From VYFG01 sp965248685 (GTDB lineage: Bacteria; Pseudomonadota; Gammaproteobacteria; Arenicellales; Poriferihabitantaceae): a DNA stretch of 64,000 nt. The notes below the pieces were generated by a model. That model had not been told where the DNA came from. It saw only the letters and a program-made list of their open reading frames with translations, and made no database searches. Positions 1 to 7,289 of the stretch are shown here, one piece after another (the stretch's first letter is position 1; each line of letters starts with the position of its first letter). Position numbers and translations under genes: made by a program. The stretch spans positions 1,302,001 through 1,366,000 of the forward strand of contig CBDFKC010000004.1 in NCBI GenBank assembly GCA_965248685.1, written 5' to 3'.

Positions 1-1240
1 CATCATCAGTAGACACTGAAGTTAACGGTACCAATTCATTTCCGTTTGAATCCAATACCCGAACCATCGCGTCAAATTCTCCTTGGTAGCGCAGGGTCAT
101 ACTAACTACTCCCCCTTTGCAAGCCATGCAGTCGCCATCAACTGGACAAATAGCGCCATTCTTTACACTGGTTGCCGCTGATACCGTGAACGATCCCAAT
201 ACCGTTCCGGGACCATTGGAATAGTAACAACTGGTACCGATCTTGGTATCCTTCACATTATTGACCAGAACATGAATCTTGCGGCCAAGTTTGCTGCGAG
301 TTACTCGGTTGTCATAGTCATCAACAACTGGGCAGAACTGTGGTGCAGTATCTACCGTGGCATCCCCATGGGGATTATTCAGTGTGATCTCATCGCCGGC
401 ATTTACTGTAGCCGGTCCAAACAGCACATTACCTGAACTGTCGAAGGCATATACTTCGTCGCCATCAGCGCCGTTGTAAACCAGGGTAATGCTGCTCAGA
501 CCACCTTTACAGGCCTGACACCCACACTCCTGGCAAGGAGGCTTCGGCTTTGGATCACAGGGATCGCCATGGGACCCTTTAGACCCATGTGAACCTTTGG
601 AGCCATGTGAACCTTTGGAGCCATGTGAACCTTTGGAGCCATGTGAACCTTTGGAGCCATGTGAACCTTTGGAGCCATGTGAACCTTTGGAGCCATGTGA
701 ACCTTTGGAGCCATGTGAACCTTTGGAGCCATGTGAACCTTTGGAGCCATGTGAACCTTTGGAGCCATGTGAACCTTTGGAGCCATGTGAACCTTTGGAG
801 CCATGTGAACCTTTGGAGCCATGTGAGCCTTTAGAACCATGTGAACCTTTACATTCGTCGCCACCGGACCCTTTGGAACCGTGCGAACCTTTAGACCCAC
901 CAGACCCCTTGGAACCGTGAGAGCCTTTAGAACCATCCGATCCTTTGGAACCGTTAGAACCTTTAGAACCGCCTGATCCTTTGGAACCACCGGAATGAGA
1001 GCCGTAGTAGGTATTTCGATACCTTGAATAGTTCGAATACCTGGAACTACGGTTATAGCGGGATCGATAGCCATAATGTGAGCTATAGGACCCGCTTGAT
1101 TTATAGTACCCATTGTTGCCAGAGCCAGCTGAGACAGTATTCTGTACAAAGCCCACCGACATTATAAGTACGAAAGCGGCTGCGCTAACAAACGCTTTTA
1201 TTAGCCGTGACTTAGGTTTAGAAGTAGGAATAATTTTCAT
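1..1240 (-). CDS. Secreted collagen-like (Gly-Ser-Lys/Gly-Ser-His) repeat protein, C-terminus cut by window edge
   Basis: An open minus-strand frame starts at the ATG at 1240 behind a GGAGC ribosome site and runs off the left edge, so 413 codons are visible. Residues 1-38 form a signal peptide ending TVSA. A Ser/Tyr/Arg-rich segment follows, then a long region with glycine at every third residue (GSK, GSH, with some GSG, GSN and GSD triplets). At DNA level this includes 13 identical 18-bp units. After the repeats come a Pro/Cys-rich linker (CDPKPKPPC, CQECGCQACKGG) and two related beta-type modules, each opening with CxACKGG and a T-L-x-Y-x-G strand. These resemble DUF7467-like surface modules, but that assignment is from memory. 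The Gly-X-Y periodicity is collagen-like without proline. I infer a secreted or surface fibre or matrix protein; no enzyme motif is seen. Open frames on the other strand and in other frames here are artefacts of the repeat. Confidence 0.8.
   Translation of the reverse strand, partial: MKIIPTSKPKSRLIKAFVSAAAFVLIMSVGFVQNTVSAGSGNNGYYKSSGSYSSHYGYRSRYNRSSRYSNYSRYRNTYYGSHSGGSKGSGGSKGSNGSKGSDGSKGSHGSKGSGGSKGSHGSKGSGGDECKGSHGSKGSHGSKGSHGSKGSHGSKGSHGSKGSHGSKGSHGSKGSHGSKGSHGSKGSHGSKGSHGSKGSHGSKGSHGSKGSHGSKGSHGSKGSHGDPCDPKPKPPCQECGCQACKGGLSSITLVYNGADGDEVYAFDSSGNVLFGPATVNAGDEITLNNPHGDATVDTAPQFCPVVDDYDNRVTRSKLGRKIHVLVNNVKDTKIGTSCYYSNGPGTVLGSFTVSAATSVKNGAICPVDGDCMACKGGVVSMTLRYQGEFDAMVRVLDSNGNELVPLTSVSTDD
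591..824. repeat. 13 perfect 18-bp tandem repeats inside the collagen-like gene
   Basis: The unit gaacctttggagccatgt occurs 13 times head to tail without a mismatch. Divergent copies follow on the right (from 825) and precede on the left. Each unit encodes Gly-Ser-His-Gly-Ser-Lys on the minus strand. The unit is a multiple of three, so gain or loss of copies changes protein length and keeps frame. Perfect identity points to recent expansion or ongoing homogenisation. Confidence 0.97.
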
Positions 1241-1693
1241 AGTTGCTCCTTAAATGATGGTTCGCATGGGTGGTGTTGAAAAGGTCAGAAAAGACTGGTC
1301 GCATTAACGTGAAATGAGTGCGACGGGTTGCTGCAATGTTTAGATAGTAAAGATAGCGAAAAATTAGACACACGAAATCCGCTGCGATTGACATTCGCAG
1401 GACGACACCTCCGGACCGACAAATCTTTCAATTTATATCTCACCGTTACTTAAACTCCTTATCAACCAACGTAAATTACAATAGTATCCAGGATCAAATC
1501 TTATTTTGAATATCCGTTCAATCTCCAGATTGTGCAATTTACTCAGACATTATATAACTGAGGGTATTAAATTATCAACACATGAATTCTGTGGGTTTTC
1601 TCGAAGGCGCCGTTTATCGTTAGATATCTACCGCTTATCGGCGCCTATGGCTATATATAACGCTATGAATTCAACAATCAATTAGTTAACTAA
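1241..1693. promoter_or_regulatory. Divergent intergenic region with an 8-bp inverted repeat
   Basis: This 453-bp gap separates the leftward repeat-protein gene from a rightward membrane-protein gene and should hold both promoters. It is AT-rich. AGGCGCCG at 1605-1612 and CGGCGCCT at 1639-1646 form a perfect inverted repeat. Between the arms lies the small palindrome AGATATCT (1622-1629), flanked by two TTATCG copies. The arrangement looks like an operator or a small structured element. I see no convincing promoter pair and no gene. Confidence 0.5.
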
Positions 1694-2422
1694 GTGACAG
1701 ATACTACCTATAACGAATTGGAACTTCACTCCGCTACCTTCTGCAAGGTGCTTTATTTGATCGTCGCCGTATTAGCCGTGGTGCATTCTGCTGTTTTGCT
1801 GATTTATTTTTGGGTAGGCGACTCAAGCAAGTTTGATTTTGTCGAACTGGTTGATCTCGACTACGAGGGAAATATTCCAACATTGTATACCGCGATCCTG
1901 TTTATGATTTGCGCAACTTTACTAATGTTGGTTCGAAAGAGGGCGGGCCAAATCCAATCAAAAAATTCGGTTGCAGGTTCCGACAGCATGCAATGGTTGG
2001 TCCTGGCCTTGATATTTTGCTTTCTGGGTATAGATGAAGGGGTAAAATTGCACGAATACCTCGGGGATATGATGGAGCGTTTTATTACCGCAGAGGGATT
2101 TTTGTATTTTCCCTGGGTGATCCCCTATATGACCATTTTCGTTCTATTGGTTATTGCATTCTTACCATTTTATTTGCGGCAACCGGCGGCGACCAGGCGG
2201 GACTTTTTTATCGCGGCGGTGGTGTATTTGTGTGGTGCAGCGGTGCTTGATATTCTGGGTGCCAGGGAAGCGGATCTCCATGGAACTAGTACGGTAGTCT
2301 ATAGCTTGCTATACACCGTAGAAGAGATACTCGAAATGATCGGATTGATTATTTTTATTAAAGCGTTGTTACATTTGCTTGGCGATACCAGAATATCGAT
2401 TTCAGTGAAAGCTAAGAGTTAA
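1694..2422 (+). CDS. Six-helix integral membrane protein of unknown function
   Basis: The product is 242 residues from a GTG start with no clear ribosome site, so the exact start is uncertain. Six hydrophobic helices are visible at about 17-41, 62-81, 99-115, 141-160, 170-190 and 211-230. Charged residues lie at helix edges in the motifs LGIDEGVKLHE (111-121) and TVEEILEMIG (208-217). From memory, such DE..HE and EE.LE motifs recur in an uncharacterised family of bacterial inner-membrane proteins. A role in metal or proton handling would be speculation. It stands alone between the divergent repeat-protein gene and the oxidoreductase downstream, which begins about 50 bp after its stop. Confidence 0.75.
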   Translation: MTDTTYNELELHSATFCKVLYLIVAVLAVVHSAVLLIYFWVGDSSKFDFVELVDLDYEGNIPTLYTAILFMICATLLMLVRKRAGQIQSKNSVAGSDSMQWLVLALIFCFLGIDEGVKLHEYLGDMMERFITAEGFLYFPWVIPYMTIFVLLVIAFLPFYLRQPAATRRDFFIAAVVYLCGAAVLDILGAREADLHGTSTVVYSLLYTVEEILEMIGLIIFIKALLHLLGDTRISISVKAKS

Positions 2423-2471
2423 TCTTCATGTAATATTTCTAATCGCGTTGTCTTATTCCATATCCAAACTG

Positions 2472-4502
2472 ATGCCAAAAAACGATCCGCTGTTACAGCC
2501 ATTTCAGCTTAAGTCACTAACCCTGAAAAATCGAATCGTCAGTACACCCCATTCCCCAGCCTATGCCGACAGTGGAATGCCAGGGGAGCGCTATCAACGA
2601 TATCACGAAGAAAAGGCTCGCGGCGGTGTTGGGATGACCATGTTCGGGGGCTCGTCCTGCGTTGGACCGGATTCCCCTTCGGTATTTGGTCAACTTGATG
2701 TGGGAACGGACAAAATTATTCCCTATCTGCAAACCATGGCGCAACGGATTCATCGTCATGGTGCCAAGACAATTTGTCAAATCTCGCACCTTGGCCGCAG
2801 AACTACCTGGAATAATGGAGACTGGTTACCCATCGTCGCACCGAGCCGGGTACGAGAACCGTCACATCGGGGCTTTCCCAAGGAGATGGATTTAGCCGAT
2901 ATTAAAAGGATTATTCGTTATTATGCCGATGCAGCGAGGCGCTGTCAGGACGGTGGGCTCGATGGTGTGGAAATTATGCAAAATGGCCATTTGCCTGGTC
3001 AGTTCCTGTCACCCGATACCAATTTAAGAACGGATGGCTATGGTGGCAGTCTGGCAAATCGTGCGCGTTTTATGCTGGAGTTGGTTGATGCTGTTCGCGC
3101 AGCGGTGTCAGATGAGTTTGTTGTCGGTGCGCGAGTTGATACTGACAGTAGATCCAAAGACGGACTGCAACCTGAAGAATCTCTCGAAACGCTGAAAATG
3201 CTGGAAGCTCAGGGCGCGTTGGATTATCTGAATTTAAATGTAGGGCGTTTCGACACGGATTATTTTCTTGGCTGGTTTGCAGTACCTTCAATGTTTCAGA
3301 AACTTGCGCCCTGGCTGCAAGTGGCTGGTGGGTTTAAACGTGAATTGTCCCTGCCGGTAATTCATGCCACGCGAATTACTGATCTCGCCACAGCACGCTA
3401 TGCGATTAGTGAAGGGTTACTCGACTTGGTTGGAATGACCCGGGCCCAGATTGCCGACCCATGGATGGTCAGCAAGCTGCAAAAAGGCGAAGAGCATCGA
3501 ATTCGCCCTTGTGTCGGCGCAGGTTATTGCATCGACCGAATCTATGGTGAAGGTGAAATGCTGTGCATACACAATGTCTCCACAGGCAGGGAAAATAGTG
3601 TGCCGCAACAGGTGCCAGCCGCCACCGGAAACCCAAAAAGAATAGTGGTCATAGGCGCCGGCCCCGCCGGCCTTGAAGCCGCAAGGGTATGTGCCGAAAG
3701 AGGGCATATCGTAGTGTTGTTTGAAGCTGGGAACCAAGTAGGCGGGCAGGTACGAATCGCCGCGCTCGCCGAGGTCCGCAAAGACCTCGGTGGAATCGTC
3801 GATTGGCTGGAGTCAGAAGTGAAATTACTCGGGGTGGAGATTCGTTGGAATTCTCTGGCGGATATTGAAATGGTGATGGCAGAAAAACCCGATATCGTTA
3901 TTAATGCAACCGGCGGACTACCCGATAGTGAGTTAGTACCCGGGGGCGAGATTTGTCTTAGCACCTGGGATGTTCTGGGTGGAGCCCAATTATCTGGATC
4001 GGTTCTGGTATACGATGATCACGGACAGCACCAGGGGGCATCAACGGTGGATCAGCTCGCGCAAGAAGGCCTGGAAGTTGAATTGGTTACCCCCGATCGG
4101 CATGCCTGCGCGGAAATGGGCGCTTCAAACTTTCCTATGTACGTCAGTCGGTTCCATCGTAAACGCGTTACGGTTACCCCTGACCACCGCCTGCTTAAAA
4201 TTGAGCCAGGGGCGGACAAACATAAAGTCGTGTTTGAAAATGATTATGGTGGTGGTCAATTTTTAGAACGCCTGGTCGACCATATTGTGATTGAACACGG
4301 CACGCTGCCCAATGACGAATTGTTTCAACAGCTAAGAGAAAACTCGGGCAATGATGGTGTAACCGATTACCCAGCATTGCTTGGAAGTAAACCGCAGCCG
4401 AAAGTCGAGGGGTACGCGCTGTACCGGGTAGGGGATTCTGTAGCCAGCCGAAATATTCATGCGGCGATCCTGGATTCACGGCGGCTATGTCAAGACATGT
4501 AG
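2472..4502 (+). CDS. DgcA-like FMN/Fe-S/FAD oxidoreductase (dimethylglycine demethylase family)
   Basis: This is a 676-residue protein of the old-yellow-enzyme / 2,4-dienoyl-CoA reductase / trimethylamine dehydrogenase superfamily. The N-terminal half is an FMN-binding TIM barrel (motif DGVEIMQNGHLPGQFLSP). A cysteine segment CVGAGYC...LC follows, then a Rossmann domain with the dinucleotide motif VVIGAGPAGLEAA. The segment matches the spacing of trimethylamine dehydrogenase except that one cluster cysteine is Ala. From memory, Pseudomonas DgcA also lacks that cysteine and has a very similar C-terminal tail (YRVGDSVASRNIHAAI). I therefore favour an N-demethylase-type enzyme over a dienoyl-CoA reductase. 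The substrate is unproven, because the usual dgcB, electron-transfer-flavoprotein and soxBDAG partners are absent nearby. A TTG at 2448 is an alternative start; ATG 2472 fits the family N-terminus better. Confidence 0.78.
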   Translation: MPKNDPLLQPFQLKSLTLKNRIVSTPHSPAYADSGMPGERYQRYHEEKARGGVGMTMFGGSSCVGPDSPSVFGQLDVGTDKIIPYLQTMAQRIHRHGAKTICQISHLGRRTTWNNGDWLPIVAPSRVREPSHRGFPKEMDLADIKRIIRYYADAARRCQDGGLDGVEIMQNGHLPGQFLSPDTNLRTDGYGGSLANRARFMLELVDAVRAAVSDEFVVGARVDTDSRSKDGLQPEESLETLKMLEAQGALDYLNLNVGRFDTDYFLGWFAVPSMFQKLAPWLQVAGGFKRELSLPVIHATRITDLATARYAISEGLLDLVGMTRAQIADPWMVSKLQKGEEHRIRPCVGAGYCIDRIYGEGEMLCIHNVSTGRENSVPQQVPAATGNPKRIVVIGAGPAGLEAARVCAERGHIVVLFEAGNQVGGQVRIAALAEVRKDLGGIVDWLESEVKLLGVEIRWNSLADIEMVMAEKPDIVINATGGLPDSELVPGGEICLSTWDVLGGAQLSGSVLVYDDHGQHQGASTVDQLAQEGLEVELVTPDRHACAEMGASNFPMYVSRFHRKRVTVTPDHRLLKIEPGADKHKVVFENDYGGGQFLERLVDHIVIEHGTLPNDELFQQLRENSGNDGVTDYPALLGSKPQPKVEGYALYRVGDSVASRNIHAAILDSRRLCQDM

Positions 4503-4584
4503 TGATGTCAATCGGCACCTAGCAGCTTGCACCAGGTAAAGCCCAGGTAAATTCTGTATTCGGTCAAACCCGGGGGAGTGAGAT

Positions 4585-5773
4585 TTACCCGTTGCAGATC
4601 AGGGCCGATGCTTCCTCTGGAATGAATGTGAGGAAAAATGGGCCAAATTCATCCAGGGTATCTTGATCACATTTTGAGACACACAACGCTAGCGATCTCG
4701 CGGTTTGAGCAGTCGTTGCCGAAATTCCGTGGAATTGTAAAAAATTAACCAGGAACTGGCTATACCAAACGCTGTAGTTTGTTGCTGTGGTGGGGTTGTA
4801 ACTCACCAGTATTCCACTCTCTTTGTGATCGGCGTTGGGTAGTCTGGGACTTCTTTTAGCGCATAACGCTATCCGGTCTACTGGGTTAGCATACAACAAT
4901 TGTTTTGCTTGATGAAGCCAGGTGACGTCACGATCCCAACTGACCTGACGTAGAGTCTTGTCTAGCATCGAGGTGCTGATAAAACTCACGCTAACAATTA
5001 CATGGTGAAACTGATGGTGCGAGGGTCGAAGTCATCGATGCCCAGGCCAAATCGGATAATCAACAGCACTGCCAAGGAGCGTAGAGGCGGCAGAATGACT
5101 ATTGCGATGCGGTCCAGTCCAGTCCAGTAGTTTTCCACGGGGTTGCCGGCTGAAAGCAGTGCTCCCTTTGTGTACTAATTCCATATAGACAAGGGCGGCT
5201 CCTACTGCAGCCAGTAGTTGAATTCCCCAGGCCCCCAAAGTCATCAGTAAAATGCCGGTGATACGACTAACTTTCGATTTGCTGCTAAATACCTCGGTGG
5301 CTCCATACATCGTCAAAAAAGTAGCGAATGCGGCGCTGGAAAGTACTCCCCAGAATATCAACTCATTAAATATCGGGTGGAGACAGAGACAAATACCGAT
5401 AATCGTGAAGAGCATTGGCTCTACGCCAAACGATATGGCTACTCGCAGAACCTATGGTGAGAGATGAGGCGTACCAGCAAGCAGACAGGATTTTTGGAAT
5501 GGGAGACAGCAGGTATTCGGAGCCGAATATAAACTGGAAAAACCAAAGGTTGAGAGCCGCAACTGGGCGGTAAGATTCCAGATGAGCGAGAACCGGCTGT
5601 CCCCAATCGTCGGCGTACGAGGCGCCAGAGAGAATCAGCAAAATACGGGGTAGCAACAATGCCCCCAGGAAAAGCAGAAAAACACCGATGCCGGGTTGGA
5701 AAAAATGGCTTGCCGACCCGCGAAACCGTGATTCCGATAATCCTTCCTTTGGTATATCGTTGAATCGGGTCAC
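4585..5773 (-). pseudogene. Frameshifted GtrII-type O-antigen glucosyltransferase
   Basis: Three overlapping minus-strand frames join into one membrane protein resembling the GtrII family, which glucosylates O-antigen from a lipid-linked donor. The N-terminal part (from 5773) contains SYADDWGQP, with the early acidic motif typical of the family. The frame then shifts near 5446 (ACWYASSLTI to VLRVAISFGVEPM), near 5175 (into NPVENYW and RFGLGIDDFDPRTISFTM) and near 4998 (into VSVSFISTSMLDKTLRQ). The last part ends at 4585. No single frame covers more than a third of the protein. Three separate shifts make a real pseudogene likelier than one sequencing error, since the neighbouring genes are intact. 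It lies beside wecE, which fits a decayed surface-polysaccharide locus. Confidence 0.75.
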
Positions 5774-5856
5774 CTAATTCTCCGAAAAAGTATTGTAAAT
5801 GTCTCTTGCTGCGAGATTCGTCCGGTTGCATCGCACCGCGGAATTTAGTTGTAAAA

Positions 5857-6996
5857 CTATGTGACGGCCTGTGTAACTGCATCAATTACGTGATCTGAAA
5901 TCTCTGATTGATAGGGTTCGAGTCCAATCCAGAGAGGTAGTCGGACTAATCGCTGACTAATACTATTGGTTACATCAAGACTGCTAGCTGTTCGACCATG
6001 CTGTTCACCCATAGGCGAACTATGCAACGGGACATAGTGGAATACACTGTGGATTTCCTGCTGTTTTAAGTGATTAATAAATTTGGTCCGCGCTTCCAGA
6101 GACGGTAAAAGCAAGTAGTACATATGGGCATTGTGGATACAATCATCGGGAACAACGGGTCTCCTTATCGTATTACTTTGTTCCAGGCCAGCGAAGTATT
6201 CGTGATAGAAATTCCACATGGAAAGACGCCGATGGGTTATTTCTTCGGCCTGTTCCATTTGAGCCCATAAAAATGCCGCGGTAAGTTCGCTGGGAAGATA
6301 GGACGAGCCAATATCAACCCAGGAATACTTGTCCACCTCGCCGCGAAAGAATGCGTTTCTATTAGTGCCTTTCTCTCGGATAACCTCAGCGCGGTTCTGA
6401 TATTTTGAATCGTTTACCAGCAATGCGCCACCCTCACCTGATATTATGTTTTTAGTTTCATGAAAAGATAACGTGCCAAGATGACCAATTGTGCCCAGGG
6501 CCTGGCCCTTATATTGGCTCATAATTCCCTGGGCGGCGTCTTCTATCACCATCAGTCCATGGGCGTCCGCGATGGACATTATGGCGCCCATATTGCAACC
6601 AACACCAGCGTAATGAACCGGGACGATAGCTCGGGTTTTGTTACTGATCGCTTCCGAGATTATTGACTCGTCCAGATTCAGAGTGTCAGGTCGAACATCG
6701 ACGAAAACCGGAACAGCCCCCCGTAAGACAAACGCATTGGCGGTTGACACGAACGTGAATGAGGGCATGATGACCTCGTCTCCGGGTTGAATATCGGCGA
6801 GTATTGCCGCCATTTCCAATGCGCCGGAACAAGAGTGAGTTAGCAGCGCTTTGGGAGCACCGGTACGTTGTTCCAACCAATGGTTACAGCGGGCGGTAAA
6901 CGAGCCGTCTCCGGACAATTGGCCCCTTGCGTGCGCCTCCGCTATGTATCCGAGCTCTTTACCGGTTAGAAAAGGTTTGTTGAAGGGGAATCGCAT
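5857..6996 (-). CDS. wecE: dTDP-4-amino-4,6-dideoxygalactose transaminase
   Basis: The product is 379 residues from ATG 6996; an upstream in-frame start adds 16 residues not found in the family. It is a PLP-dependent sugar aminotransferase converting dTDP-4-keto-6-deoxyglucose to dTDP-Fuc4N for surface polysaccharides. It aligns by eye along its length with E. coli WecE: LSGDGSFT near the start, IQPGDEVIMPSFTFVSTAN, VPVHYAGVGC, VIEDAAQG, and the PLP-lysine motif SFHETKN. GTNRNAFFRG and VFHYVPLHSSP follow. No other nucleotide-sugar genes lie in the window. The broken GtrII-like gene just downstream suggests an isolated piece of an O-antigen or common-antigen pathway. Confidence in the function is high. 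Confidence 0.92.
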   Translation of the reverse strand: MRFPFNKPFLTGKELGYIAEAHARGQLSGDGSFTARCNHWLEQRTGAPKALLTHSCSGALEMAAILADIQPGDEVIMPSFTFVSTANAFVLRGAVPVFVDVRPDTLNLDESIISEAISNKTRAIVPVHYAGVGCNMGAIMSIADAHGLMVIEDAAQGIMSQYKGQALGTIGHLGTLSFHETKNIISGEGGALLVNDSKYQNRAEVIREKGTNRNAFFRGEVDKYSWVDIGSSYLPSELTAAFLWAQMEQAEEITHRRLSMWNFYHEYFAGLEQSNTIRRPVVPDDCIHNAHMYYLLLPSLEARTKFINHLKQQEIHSVFHYVPLHSSPMGEQHGRTASSLDVTNSISQRLVRLPLWIGLEPYQSEISDHVIDAVTQAVT

Positions 6997-7146
6997 AGAC
7001 TTTGTGACTGATTTTATGATTCTTGTCAAGGTAATAACGCACAATTTGGGCGTTAACGGAAGAAGAATTCGTATTCGCCTTTGTAAACAATATTATATCT
7101 TTAATAAATGCTGGTATTAGTTTCAATTTCAGTGGGCCTCAAAAAA

Positions 7147-7175
7147 TTGACACACTTGATCATCCTATATATATT
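7147..7175 (+). promoter_or_regulatory. Near-consensus sigma-70 promoter for the pentaheme cytochrome
   Basis: TTGACA at 7147-7152 is a perfect -35 hexamer. After exactly 17 bp comes TATATT at 7170-7175, a good -10. The start codon of the cytochrome gene lies about 115 bp downstream, leaving a long untranslated leader. This is the clearest promoter in the window and suggests strong basal transcription of the pentaheme/barrel pair. Confidence 0.7.
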
Positions 7176-7289
7176 TACCACTGGTCGATGGAAAACATTC
7201 GAGCGTATGGGTTTGTGGTTGTTGGGTTGAGGCAAATTTGGAGTTGCTGAACCACAAAATTGAAAACGTTTAACCAAGAGAAAATAATT

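Noticed and set aside
591..824. Regular direct repeats as a possible CRISPR array
   Set aside because: The units are contiguous with no spacers and lie inside a coding frame.
496..1149. Minus-strand open frame rich in APKVHM repeats, and plus-strand frames at 589-834 and 597-920
   Set aside because: These are other-frame readings of the 18-bp repeat. The frame that starts at ATG 1240 with a signal peptide and the GSH/GSK triplets is the real gene.
5100..5125. Pentanucleotide repeat (CCAGT x3) as a phase-variation switch in the GtrII-like gene
   Set aside because: The frame on both sides of the repeat is already consistent, so the existing frameshifts are elsewhere; only three units are present.
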